Shown piece by piece: positions 1 through 8,008 of a stretch of 64,000 bases of DNA. Numbering within the stretch: position 1 is the first letter of the stretch; each line of letters opens with the position of its first letter. Below the pieces are notes generated by a model that was not told the DNA's origin, searched no databases, and saw nothing but the letters and a program-made list of their open reading frames with translations. The position numbers were made by a program, and so were the translations under genes. Source of the DNA: Sporosarcina pasteurii (GTDB lineage Bacteria; Bacillota; Bacilli; Bacillales_A; Planococcaceae). The DNA lies in the NCBI RefSeq assembly GCF_041295575.1, contig NZ_CP160452.1, positions 1,178,001 to 1,242,000 of the forward strand, read 5' to 3'.

Positions 1-1423
1 TTGAATAGGGAAGCATGAGTGAAATATAGGTTCCAATACTTGCCTTTTTATCGTATCGCTGCATAAATGCCAATATAATGACCATGTAAGGAAAGAGTGG
101 GGTAATGATATTGGTTGAAGAATCCCCGACTCGATAGGCTACTTGAGTAAACGCAGGATGATAGCCAAGCTGCATAAACATTGGAATGAATATTGGCGCT
201 TCAATGGCCCATTTTGCAGAACCAGATGTGATCAGGAAGTTTAACAGTGATGTAAAGAGTATATAACCTACAATAAGCGGTAACCCTGTAAAGTTGATAC
301 TTTCTAGTAATTCCGCACCGTTTACTGCGACCCATGTCCCTAGATTGGACCAATTAAAATAGGCAGTGAACTGTGCAATGGCAAAAACAAGTACAATATA
401 GCTCGACATGTCCTTAATTGACTCGGTCATATAGAAACTTACGTCTTTACTAGACTTGATTTTCCCGACAGAAATTCCAAAAGTTATTCCGATAATCACG
501 AAAAAGAATAAAATAAGCGGAACGATACCAGCGAGAAATGGGGAGGGAATGAGTCCGCCATCTTCGTTCGTCAATGGACTATTCGGAATGAAAATTGCAC
601 CCGCGATAATTAATATATAAATGAGTCCAGCAAGCATCGAAAAAATAAATGCTCTTTTCGTTTGGGGCAAATTTTCGGTTGTTTCTTCCTCAATCGCATC
701 CCCTTTATACGTGCCGAGTCTAGGCTCAATAAAACGGGTTGTTATAAGTCCACCGACAATCGTAAGAACAAACATAGATACGATGTTGAAAAACCAGTTA
801 TCAACAGGTGTGACCGTCATTGTTTCATCTATAAAACGTGCAGCTTCGGTTGATATACCAGCAAGTAATGCGTCTGTTCCAGCAATAAATAAATTTGCTG
901 TAAATCCTGCACCAGCACCGGCAAATCCTGCTGCTAAACCGGCAAGCGGATGGCGACCAACTTTATAAAAAACGAGTGCTGCTAATGGAGGGATTAAAAC
1001 GATGGCAGCATCAGACGCGAGATTTCCCATAATCCCGACAAATACTACTGTGTATGTCAGCAAGTATGGTGGTGATTTTAGAATTGTTTTCCGTACAGCA
1101 TAATCGAGTAAACCAACTTTTTCTGCTAATCCAACCCCTAACATCATAACCAACACTAATCCTAACGGTGCAAAACCTGTAAAGTTGTCCAACATCGAGG
1201 TCAGGATGAATTGCAAGCCTTCTCCAGAAATTAAGCTTTTAATGGGAAGCGTTTCTCCATTTCCGGGATGGATCACAGAGGCATTAAATAAGCTGAAACA
1301 CCAAGAAATAATTATCATCATCACTGCAAGGCCAACGAATATAGCAAATGGATCAGGAAGTCTATTTCCTACTCGCTCGACAATATCTAGAAACCTTTGA
1401 AACAAGCTTCTTTTTTCTTCCAT
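1..1423 (-). CDS. AbgT-family transporter (3' end outside the window)
   Basis: Roughly 474 codons are visible on the minus strand; the C-terminus lies beyond position 1. The translation is a polytopic membrane protein of the AbgT family, whose members import p-aminobenzoyl-glutamate or act as sulfonamide exporters. Visible marks include GNLASDAAIVLIPPLAA and, late in the protein, a serine-rich segment (FLITSGSAKWA) followed by GDSSTNIITPL, both typical of the family. Two ATG codons are adjacent (1426 and 1423); the second lies 5 nt after AGGTG and is preferred. It lies just downstream of a decayed abgB-like gene on the same strand, which supports a former aminobenzoyl-glutamate utilisation unit. 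Substrate is inferred. Confidence 0.88.
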   Translation of the reverse strand, partial: MEEKRSLFQRFLDIVERVGNRLPDPFAIFVGLAVMMIIISWCFSLFNASVIHPGNGETLPIKSLISGEGLQFILTSMLDNFTGFAPLGLVLVMMLGVGLAEKVGLLDYAVRKTILKSPPYLLTYTVVFVGIMGNLASDAAIVLIPPLAALVFYKVGRHPLAGLAAGFAGAGAGFTANLFIAGTDALLAGISTEAARFIDETMTVTPVDNWFFNIVSMFVLTIVGGLITTRFIEPRLGTYKGDAIEEETTENLPQTKRAFIFSMLAGLIYILIIAGAIFIPNSPLTNEDGGLIPSPFLAGIVPLILFFFVIIGITFGISVGKIKSSKDVSFYMTESIKDMSSYIVLVFAIAQFTAYFNWSNLGTWVAVNGAELLESINFTGLPLIVGYILFTSLLNFLITSGSAKWAIEAPIFIPMFMQLGYHPAFTQVAYRVGDSSTNIITPLFPYMVIILAFMQRYDKKASIGTYISLMLPYS

Positions 1424-1537
1424 CATTTCACCTCATTAGATTGTTTTTCCGTTCAGTGTTGTCGGTCTGATATCTTTTGGAATCGGATTTCTGTAAGGAT
1501 GCGTTTATTGGAATTGGTAAAATACATCTTGCACTTT

Positions 1538-1928
1538 CTATAATTCCCCTTCAGAAGAAAGGAGGGGAATGCCGGTCAATGCCATCGCAGCCGCGGCGCG
1601 TAACATTCCTTTATGCGCGAAACTAGTTTAACCTTGTGCCGTCATTTCCCATGTATGCAGCGGAGTAGCAAGAGCACTTGTTGCAGCTGTTGATTGTGCG
1701 GTAGGCACTACCCAACTAACATCTGCCACGTCAGTAGAACCAAAGAAAATTTCATCAGATTCTTTGAATGCAGATATCGAATCTGCGAGATGTTTTCCAG
1801 AAAACTCACTACCATCGCCGATATGGTCGAATCCACTCATCAAATCGATATAAAAATCTTGCTCGTCTTGTGACTTGGCTGAAATAGTCTTTATTTTTTT
1901 CGATATATTCATTGATGAATTTATACAA
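1538..1928 (-). pseudogene. AbgB-like peptidase remnant (both ends, middle deleted, stop codon)
   Basis: A TTG start at 1928 behind GGAGGAG opens a frame reading YKFINEYIEKNKDYFSQ, which resembles the N-terminus of M20 AbgB-type hydrolases. After about 20 codons the homology jumps, in another frame, to the AbgB C-terminus: SDEIFFGSTDVADVSWVVP, then TPLHTWEMTAQG. There a TAA at 1628-1630 stands where the family usually has lysine (AQGK), and the same frame continues TSFAHKGMLRAAAAMALTG to a second stop at 1538. So roughly 300 central codons are gone, the two halves are out of frame, and there is an internal stop. The family assignment is from memory of conserved motifs. It lies between the M20 hydrolase and abgT on one strand. 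Confidence 0.72.
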
Positions 1929-1967
1929 TTAAACTCCTCCTATATTAGTCTGATAAAGTTGAGTACT

Positions 1968-3233
1968 TCAACAGCTAGGGGCTTCATTACATTTACTAAA
2001 GTAAGCAGCAAGTAATTTAGCGCCATTTAGCAGGGACTGGCTATCAGTGTATTCATCCGGATGGTGGCTAATGCCTTGACGACACGGAATAAATAAAAGA
2101 CCGCTCGGCCAACGTTTAGCCATGTTCATCGCATCATGACCCGCTCCACTGTCCATTATCATCGAAGACAAATTTAATTCTTCACACAGCTCGGCGAGGA
2201 CTCCTTGAATGTTGATATCGAGTTGAATTGGCGGATCGTCAGCAAGCGTTTCGATATGGAAGGTAACGGACCTTTTAACTTCTGTGTGCTGAATAAAAGA
2301 TAGGATAACTTCAACCATTTCTTGTTTTAAATCCGCATTTGTACTGCGAATATCGACCCCGATGACAACTTGTCCAGGAATCATATTCATGGCATTAGGA
2401 CTAGCTTTGATCGTGCTTACGGTTGCCATTACTGGAATCGATTGCCGCTCGTTCATTTGAAGTGCGGCGCTTTCAACGTGGCTAATTAATCCCGCTATTG
2501 CAACCAGTGCATCTTGACGATCATTCATAGGTGTAGTGCCTGTATGGTTTGTCATGCCTTCACAAGTAATCAAAAGCCGTGTCGGTTGTGCGATTGCACG
2601 AACGATGCCGATATCTTTCCGGGTTTTTTCTAACAATCGTCCTTGTTCGATATGGATTTCGATAAATTGTTCGAATGCATCTGTTGCTAGCTCCGCTTCT
2701 TGAATATCTTGCCAATTCAACCCGCTATCATTCACGGCTTCTTGAAGTGTAATGCCATTTGTATCTTTGAGATTCGCAACGCGATCAGTATTTAGTAATC
2801 CGCAAACGGCCTTGCTTCCAATCGTTGACACCCCAAACCGTGCGGATTCTTCACATGCAAATGCAACAATGGCAATGTTTTTAACAGGCTTAAATTGTTT
2901 AGCCTTAAGAATTTTCACTGCTGCGAAGGCGGTTAGTACGCCTGCAACACCGTCATAGCCGCCGCCATTATAAACGGTATCCAAGTGTGATCCAGCGGCA
3001 ATTGTACTTGCGTTTTCATCTACTTTCCATACAGCCCATTGATTGCCTGCAGAATCTTGATGTGTTTCTAAGCCGAGATTTTGAGCAATCACCCGAAACT
3101 GTTCATGTGCGTCTTGTTCTTCTTTTGTATAGCCAAGACGAGAAAAGCCTTTTGGCTGATTCATATCGTTTGTTAGATTTAATTGCAATAAAGTTTCTTG
3201 AATCCAATGTAATAGATTTTCTATTGTGATCAA
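1968..3233 (-). CDS. M20 Zn-dependent amidohydrolase (allantoate/N-carbamoyl-amino-acid hydrolase type)
   Basis: The 421-residue product matches the HyuC/AllC branch of peptidase M20, which hydrolyses N-carbamoyl-L-amino acids, allantoate or ureidoglycolate. Metal-site motifs are visible: GSHLDTVYNGGGYDG (His, Asp), CEESARFG near residue 128, EIHIEQG near 193, and the late His in GISHHPDEYT. The usual lid domain lies between about residues 215 and 330. The start is a TTG at 3233 very close to a GGGA run; the N-terminus MITIENLLHWIQ fits the family, but the spacing is poor, so the exact start is uncertain. It leads a minus-strand group with the abgB remnant and abgT. Which carbamoyl or ureido compound is used cannot be told from sequence. 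Confidence 0.87.
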   Translation of the reverse strand: MITIENLLHWIQETLLQLNLTNDMNQPKGFSRLGYTKEEQDAHEQFRVIAQNLGLETHQDSAGNQWAVWKVDENASTIAAGSHLDTVYNGGGYDGVAGVLTAFAAVKILKAKQFKPVKNIAIVAFACEESARFGVSTIGSKAVCGLLNTDRVANLKDTNGITLQEAVNDSGLNWQDIQEAELATDAFEQFIEIHIEQGRLLEKTRKDIGIVRAIAQPTRLLITCEGMTNHTGTTPMNDRQDALVAIAGLISHVESAALQMNERQSIPVMATVSTIKASPNAMNMIPGQVVIGVDIRSTNADLKQEMVEVILSFIQHTEVKRSVTFHIETLADDPPIQLDINIQGVLAELCEELNLSSMIMDSGAGHDAMNMAKRWPSGLLFIPCRQGISHHPDEYTDSQSLLNGAKLLAAYFSKCNEAPSC

Positions 3234-3482
3234 TCCCTTTCGAAAGTTTTGTTAGTAACTAAGATAGGTATGCACTTATTTTCGGTAGAATGATAGTTTA
3301 TGCAATGAGTTGTTTCAATATTTTAGGTAAATGGTTTATCTATTCTTGTTCAGTTGACAGATTTTTTAGTTTCTTTACACGATACAATAAAACACCCTCG
3401 ATGTCTATAAAAGATGGTATTCTGTTTTAATTGGAAAAGTATGTTAGAGTAGTATTCAATATAAGAATCTGCATATTTGCAG

Positions 3483-3520
3483 GAGAGGTTCGCAATTCCA
3501 TCCCTCGATAAAAAACTAGG
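3483..3520 (+). promoter_or_regulatory. preQ1-I riboswitch aptamer
   Basis: The compact aptamer reads GAGAGGTTCGC, then AATTCC, then ATCCCTCGATAAAAAACTA. The GAGG/CCTC stem, the short loop and the A-rich tail that folds back as an H-type pseudoknot are the hallmarks of class I preQ1 riboswitches. It is followed at once by a terminator and then the queuosine genes, which is the expected arrangement for ligand-induced termination. Confidence 0.9.
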
Positions 3521-3525
3521 AGCGC

Positions 3526-3556
3526 AAAACAACACTCCTTTTGTGTTGTTTTTTTT
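3526..3556 (+). terminator. preQ1 riboswitch expression-platform terminator
   Basis: A perfect 10-bp stem (AAAACAACAC at 3526-3535 with GTGTTGTTTT at 3543-3552) ends in a run of T. It begins six bases after the aptamer, so ligand-dependent folding can control read-through into the que genes. Confidence 0.88.
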
Positions 3557-3606
3557 GATGTGAAGAGGCTCGAATCTCTCAAACTTGTTAGAGAGAGGGA
3601 GATAAA

Positions 3607-3726
3607 ATGAATAACGAAAATGAAATTTTGGTAATTAGTAGAGGTCAGGATAGTACGACGTGCTTATCACTTGAACTTGTTCTTGTAGAAAATGTGTCGA
3701 GAAAAAAGGGGGCTGAAGTAGAATGA
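3607..3726 (+). pseudogene. queC: queC remnant: 39-codon ORF keeping the PP-loop start and the coupling to queD
   Basis: Behind GGGAG, an ATG at 3607 opens MNNENEILVIS, then RGQDSTTCL, which is the ATP-binding PP-loop at the start of QueC (7-cyano-7-deazaguanine synthase; normally S-G-G-Q-D-S-T-T). One glycine is replaced by arginine. The frame then jumps to a short lysine-rich end (RKKGAEVE) and stops in an ATGA overlap with queD, as an intact queC would. QueC is about 220 residues, so about 180 codons, with the zinc site, are missing. The deletion keeps the frame, so translation would still be coupled to queD. A working queC would have to be elsewhere in the genome. Confidence 0.75.
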
Positions 3727-4160
3727 TGCAACAAATTTATCCAGTTGTCCCTCATGACTATGCCTATGAGATTAATAAAGATTTCCATTTTGCAGCGGCT
3801 CATTATGTTCCGAGCACGGATGCTGGTAAATGTCAGCATATACATGGACATACGTATTTTGCTAACATCACAATCGTTGGTGATACGCTTGACCATTCAG
3901 GGTTCCTTGTGAACTTTAAAACAATAAAGGATTTGGTTCACCGTCGTTTTGATCATCGTGTGTTGAATAAAGATGCAGCGTTTTCCGATGAGGATCCTTC
4001 CTATTTTCCAACTTCAGAAGTCATTGCACGGACGATTTATGAAATCGTTCAAGCACACTTGGATACGCTGGACAATCAACCGAAATGTGTTCAAGTATTT
4101 TTAAGGGAAACGCCGACAAGTTACTGTGTTTATCGCCCAAAGGAGGCGTCATCGCAATGA
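3723..4160 (+). CDS. queD: 6-carboxytetrahydropterin synthase QueD
   Basis: QueD converts 7,8-dihydroneopterin triphosphate to 6-carboxy-5,6,7,8-tetrahydropterin, the second step of preQ0/queuosine synthesis. The 145-residue length fits. The zinc-binding and catalytic residues are visible in FHFAAAHYVP and in C-Q-H-I-H-G-H-T-Y around residues 38-46, and a late conserved E in FLRETPTSYCVY. Two ATG codons (3723, 3726) are possible. The gene overlaps the queC remnant by an ATGA and overlaps queE in the same way, so the three are one operon under the preQ1 riboswitch. Confidence 0.93.
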   Translation: MMQQIYPVVPHDYAYEINKDFHFAAAHYVPSTDAGKCQHIHGHTYFANITIVGDTLDHSGFLVNFKTIKDLVHRRFDHRVLNKDAAFSDEDPSYFPTSEVIARTIYEIVQAHLDTLDNQPKCVQVFLRETPTSYCVYRPKEASSQ

Positions 4161-4879
4161 CAATTCCTGTACTTGAGATATTTGGTCCGACCATCCAAGG
4201 GGAAGGGATGGTCATTGGGCAAAAAACAATGTTCGTCCGGACGGCAGGTTGTGATTATTCCTGTTCATGGTGTGATTCCAAATTTACATGGGACGGATCA
4301 GAAAAAAAAAATATTAGAAAAATGAATGCGAAGGAAATCTTGGATGCATTAATAGAAGAAGGCGGCGACCGATTTGGTCATGTCACCATCTCAGGGGGAA
4401 ATCCAGGATTACTTCCGCAATTAAATAGTTTAGTCGACTTGTTGCATGCACAAGGTATAAAAATTGCACTGGAAACACAAGGAAGCAGATGGCAGCCGTG
4501 GTTTACAAAAATCGATGAGCTCACACTTTCACCAAAGCCGCCAAGTTCCGGAATGCAAACAGACTTTTCCGTGCTGGATCAAATCATTGAATCATTGAGT
4601 ATTGAGCAAAAAGGGACATTCAGTTTGAAGATTGTTGTTTTTGATGATGAAGATTTGGGCTATGCAAGGAAGGTGCACCAAAGATATCCTACAGTAGAGT
4701 TATTTATTCAGGTCGGAAATGATGACCTTCAAAAGGCAAATGAAGCGGAGTTACTGGTTCATTTACTAGAAAGATATGAGCGGCTAATTGACCAAGTAAT
4801 GGCTGACAAGGAATTAAAGCATGTACGTGTTCTGCCACAGCTACATACGTATTTGTGGGGGAATAAACGAGGCGTTTAA
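4157..4879 (+). CDS. queE: 7-carboxy-7-deazaguanine synthase QueE (radical SAM)
   Basis: QueE is the radical-SAM enzyme that turns carboxytetrahydropterin into 7-carboxy-7-deazaguanine. The 240-residue product starts EIFGPTIQGEGMVIGQ, the family's N-terminal signature, and has the cluster motif C-D-Y-S-C-S-W-C followed by DSKFTWDG. A glycine-rich SGGNPGLL segment contacts SAM. The frame is open further upstream, but the ATG at 4157 sits 10 nt after AGGAGG and overlaps the queD stop as ATGA, which decides the start. It is the last gene of the que unit; a short GC hairpin follows at 4918. Confidence 0.94.
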   Translation: MTIPVLEIFGPTIQGEGMVIGQKTMFVRTAGCDYSCSWCDSKFTWDGSEKKNIRKMNAKEILDALIEEGGDRFGHVTISGGNPGLLPQLNSLVDLLHAQGIKIALETQGSRWQPWFTKIDELTLSPKPPSSGMQTDFSVLDQIIESLSIEQKGTFSLKIVVFDDEDLGYARKVHQRYPTVELFIQVGNDDLQKANEAELLVHLLERYERLIDQVMADKELKHVRVLPQLHTYLWGNKRGV

Positions 4880-4916
4880 ATGCAATGAAAAAATCTTAGT
4901 AATCAGCGCAAAACTT

Positions 4917-4942
4917 CGGCCCTTGTTGGGCCATTTTATTTT
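4917..4942 (+). terminator. weak terminator-like hairpin after queE
   Basis: GGCCC (4918-4922) pairs with GGGCC (4928-4932) across a 5-nt loop and is followed by ATTTTATTTTA. The stem is only 5-6 bp, so it may end the que transcript inefficiently or simply precede msrA. Confidence 0.45.
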
Positions 4943-4958
4943 AAAAGGGGGAGTATAT

Positions 4959-5429
4959 TTGGAAGTCGTATATTTTGCAGGTGGATGTTTATGGGGCGTA
5001 CAGGCTTTTATAAAAACTTTACCTGGCGTTATGCATACAGAGGCGGGAAGAGCGAATGGAACAAGTCATACCCTTGAGGGTGATTATGATGGATACGCGG
5101 AATGTGTAAAAACAGAATTCGATCCGACGGTTATCACAATCAGGGAATTAATGGCGTATTTCTTTGAAATCATTGATCCCTACAGTTTGAATAAACAAGG
5201 TCAGGACGTTGGCGTGAAATACAGAACAGGCGTATATAGTGAAAATCCGGAACACTTAAAAGAGGCAAAGACATTTATTAGTGAAAGAAAGGATCATGAC
5301 TTGATAGTTGTTGAAGTCTTACCTCTTACAAACTATGTGAGAAGTGCAGAAGAACATCAAGATAGGTTATCTAGATATCCAAATGATTATTGTCATATTC
5401 CAGTAGAACTATTAAGTAAATATAAGTAA
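4959..5429 (+). CDS. msrA: Peptide-methionine (S)-S-oxide reductase MsrA
   Basis: MsrA reduces methionine-S-sulfoxide in proteins and free methionine. The catalytic cysteine lies in FAGGCLWGVQ (the usual form is GCFWG; here Phe is Leu). Other family marks are YDGYAECVKTEFDP, FFEIIDPYSLNKQGQDVG, YRTGVY and AEEHQDRL. A longer frame opens at 4821, but the TTG at 4959 behind AAAAGGGGGAG gives the normal N-terminus and a 156-residue protein. A C-terminal cysteine (NDYCHIP) may serve as resolving residue; that is inference. Confidence 0.9.
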   Translation: MEVVYFAGGCLWGVQAFIKTLPGVMHTEAGRANGTSHTLEGDYDGYAECVKTEFDPTVITIRELMAYFFEIIDPYSLNKQGQDVGVKYRTGVYSENPEHLKEAKTFISERKDHDLIVVEVLPLTNYVRSAEEHQDRLSRYPNDYCHIPVELLSKYK

Positions 5430-5516
5430 GGAAGAGTAATGGTTTGTAGGCTTTTTATTTCCGGAAATATTTTACTACTGTAATCACAATTATTTATTTG
5501 GATAGGGGGAATGCAT

Positions 5517-5876
5517 ATGAGATATTTAATATTATTAACGCCATCAAAAAATTGGATAGAAGGTATTGTTTTGCATAATCAACCTTTTATGCCCGAACAT
5601 GCTGTGTATGTGCAAAATGAATATAACAACGGGAATATTGTTCTAGCTGGTCCATTTGGGGGTTCAACCGGAGGCGCTATCGTGATTGATGCAGATAATG
5701 AGGAATACGTTATAAAATTTGCTGAAAATGACCCGGCCGTTAAAAACGGTGTCTTCAGTTATGAAATTAAGCAATGGGATTATAAAATGAGTAGATTAGA
5801 AAATATAAACCCAAAATTCGGCCAGGAATACATTGAGTACAAGCATAAGATTCAAAAACAATTGGGTATTATATAG
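5517..5876 (+). CDS. YciI/YCII-domain protein
   Basis: A small (119-residue) alpha-beta ferredoxin-like protein of the YCII family. The fold is suggested by the order of elements: MRYLILLTPSKNW, H-x-x-Y region, GNIVLAGPFGGSTGGAIVID, then a helical segment with ENDPAVKNGVFSYEIKQW. Family members are dimeric and mostly of unknown activity. Of two in-frame ATGs (5511, 5517) the second is 6 nt after GGGGGA and is preferred. Function is not assignable. Confidence 0.75.
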   Translation: MRYLILLTPSKNWIEGIVLHNQPFMPEHAVYVQNEYNNGNIVLAGPFGGSTGGAIVIDADNEEYVIKFAENDPAVKNGVFSYEIKQWDYKMSRLENINPKFGQEYIEYKHKIQKQLGII

Positions 5877-5976
5877 GGTTCATTAAACAACCGATAAAAC
5901 CTTGCGTGTCAGCGCATGATGCATACAAATTCCTTAAAAGGTGATGCTGCAACGCGATTATAACTACTAAATATAA

Positions 5977-6017
5977 AAGTAACGAAGCCGTGTTATAAAA
6001 ATACGGCTTTGTTACTT
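5977..6017. terminator. bidirectional terminator between YciI gene and yfcC
   Basis: AAGTAAC (5977-5983) with GTTACTT (6011-6017) and inside it AGCCGT with ACGGCT form a long interrupted stem between two convergent genes; A and T runs flank the outer ends. Confidence 0.7.
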
Positions 6018-6036
6018 GTGTGTACAAATTAATCTG

Positions 6037-7458
6037 TCAAAACGGCCCATAATTCATAAACTGTGCAATGATGAGAAAAGCTGTCGCAAGTGCATACCAA
6101 ATAATGAGTAGGGGGGTAATGAATTTAATCCACTTCTCCCATCGAACGCCGCCTAAAGCGAGTGTCGCCATGAAGTATCCAGATGTCGGATAAAATATAT
6201 TTGAAAAACCGTCGCCGAACAAGAAAGCGAGTACAGCAGTTTGCCTCGTAACATCAGACAAATCCGCTAATCCAGACATAATCGGCATCGTCACCATCGC
6301 TTGTCCGCTTCCAGAAGGAATGAGGAAGTTTAATCCGCCTTGGATAATCATCATCACAATGGCAGTAACTGCTCCAGGTACAGAGTCAATCACCAAACTA
6401 GCCCCGTGGATAATTGTATCCATGATATTTCCATCATTCAGCACAACTGCTACCCCTCTAGCTACTCCTACAATCATTGCACCGAGTAATATTTGTTTAA
6501 AACCATCAATAAATGATTCTGAGATTTCCGATGGTTTTAAACCGGAAATTAACCCCACACCAACCCCAATAATAATATACAATCCAGCTAACTCTTGGAA
6601 ATACCATCCATGCTTTAATAATCCGTAAATTAAAATGATAATCGAAATACCAAGCGCAATAGATGCAATCAATTGTCGAGTTGTTGCTTTTATCGTTGTC
6701 ATTTCTTTCAGCGGCTTCTGGTTTCCTTTATCTTCCTCATACGTAATACTTTTCGTTGGATCGTCATGAATCTTTTTTGCATAACGCCAAACATAATAAA
6801 TCCCAATACTTAGTATGATTGCTAGAATAACAATTCGATAGCCAATGCCAGAATAAAATGGGAGGCCTGCAATTTCTTGTGCAACTCCTAAATTGGCGGG
6901 CGTAGTTAATCCAACAGTAAAGCCGGCAATCGTAGCAACAAGCACTGTGGCGGTGGCGGTAATTTTATCGAAACCCAATCGAATAATAAGGGGTAAAATC
7001 GTTGGTAAATAAATTAGCGATAATTCCACTTGTGCGGTAAACGTTGTAAATAAAGCGAACGGAATCATTAATGTTGGAATGATTAGTAAATTATGGTTCG
7101 CAAACATGTTTCCGAGTTTATTAACACCAAGGCTAATTAATCCTGCTCGCTCTACAACTGCAAACATGCCGCCGATCATTAGGATCCCGAATATAATTTC
7201 AGCAGTTTGTATTAAGCCAGTTGGAACTGCTAACATGAATTCAAAAAGGCTAACCGGACTTGCATCGGTATATGTAAAGGTACCGGGTTGAATAATTTGG
7301 GCACCAGATTCATTCGTAACTCTTTCAAACGTACCTGACGGAATGATGTAACTTAATAATGAAGCTAATGCAATTAACGAAAATAAAATAACAAAAATAT
7401 GAGGGATTTTACTTTTTGTATTTTGTTCTTCCTCATTGTAACTCACTTGTTCATCCAT
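6037..7458 (-). CDS. YfcC-family integral membrane transporter
   Basis: The 473-residue product has 12 or so hydrophobic segments and matches the YfcC family (related to C4-dicarboxylate and arginine/ornithine antiporters of the IT superfamily). Signs are the N-terminal IPHIFVILFSLIALASLLSY followed by IIPSGTFER, the segment TVGLTTPANLGVAQEIAGLP, and NFLIPSGSGQAMVTMPIM near residue 380, which are repeated re-entrant-like motifs. The ATG at 7458 follows AGGAGG. No neighbour shares its strand closely, so it is probably monocistronic. Substrate is unknown. Confidence 0.85.
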   Translation of the reverse strand: MDEQVSYNEEEQNTKSKIPHIFVILFSLIALASLLSYIIPSGTFERVTNESGAQIIQPGTFTYTDASPVSLFEFMLAVPTGLIQTAEIIFGILMIGGMFAVVERAGLISLGVNKLGNMFANHNLLIIPTLMIPFALFTTFTAQVELSLIYLPTILPLIIRLGFDKITATATVLVATIAGFTVGLTTPANLGVAQEIAGLPFYSGIGYRIVILAIILSIGIYYVWRYAKKIHDDPTKSITYEEDKGNQKPLKEMTTIKATTRQLIASIALGISIIILIYGLLKHGWYFQELAGLYIIIGVGVGLISGLKPSEISESFIDGFKQILLGAMIVGVARGVAVVLNDGNIMDTIIHGASLVIDSVPGAVTAIVMMIIQGGLNFLIPSGSGQAMVTMPIMSGLADLSDVTRQTAVLAFLFGDGFSNIFYPTSGYFMATLALGGVRWEKWIKFITPLLIIWYALATAFLIIAQFMNYGPF

Positions 7459-7572
7459 ATAGTTGCTCCTCCTCTTAAATAGAATTTAATTCTATATATC
7501 ATACTAGTGCGAGAAATTAATTTCAATAGTTAATTCAGAACAATCTGAGAGTACTGCTTATGAACAACTATT

Positions 7573-7806
7573 ATGAGGGCTAAAACGAGGAGGGGGCACG
7601 TAACAAGCGCAACAAAGTCGATTGGACTCGTTTATTCAATGCGATTTTGGGATGAAGTGTTTCAGGATATCTCTAAAAACTATGACGGTATAGAGACGCA
7701 ATCCATACATATTGATACATTAAGTGCTTATCTTGTTTCTAAGCCGCATGCATTTGATGTCATCGTCGCAAGTAATTTATTCGGGGATTTATACAACCAA
7801 TCATGA
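7573..7806 (+). pseudogene. Fragment of a tartrate/isopropylmalate dehydrogenase-like gene
   Basis: About 77 codons resemble the middle of NAD-dependent beta-decarboxylating dehydrogenases of the tartrate/D-malate dehydrogenase branch: TSATKSIGLVYSMRFWDEVF, then HIDTLSAYLVSKPHAFDVIV and ASNLFGDLY. Family members are about 350 residues, and the catalytic lysine-aspartate context is only partly present. The frame closes right after NLFGD, where intact enzymes continue ILSDLG. I see no matching sequence before or after, so both ends are lost. Confidence 0.65.
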
Positions 7807-8008
7807 CAGTAAAGTCTCTATACAAAATTGAAATTGTTTGAGAACCTGGCACTTTTACGATTAAAAAAGGAAATTAGGACAGAGAATTCATGTAAACGTA
7901 ACAGTAGCTTTTTCTCAGATCATCTTTTATACTGTTCACTTTGGTTTATGTTTCATTGAAAAAGGCAACATAGTATCTTATGAATATTTTTGGAAAGGAG
8001 TTAGAATC

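Noticed and set aside
621-968. Plus-strand open frame of 115 codons inside the AbgT gene.
   Set aside because: It is the antisense shadow of a hydrophobic gene, without a ribosome site or family features.
4085-4156. Extended N-terminus of QueE overlapping queD.
   Set aside because: ATG at 4157 has AGGAGG and the ATGA overlap, and the family starts there.
4821-4958. Extended N-terminus of MsrA.
   Set aside because: It would run through the end of queE and the hairpin; TTG at 4959 has a strong ribosome site and the family start.
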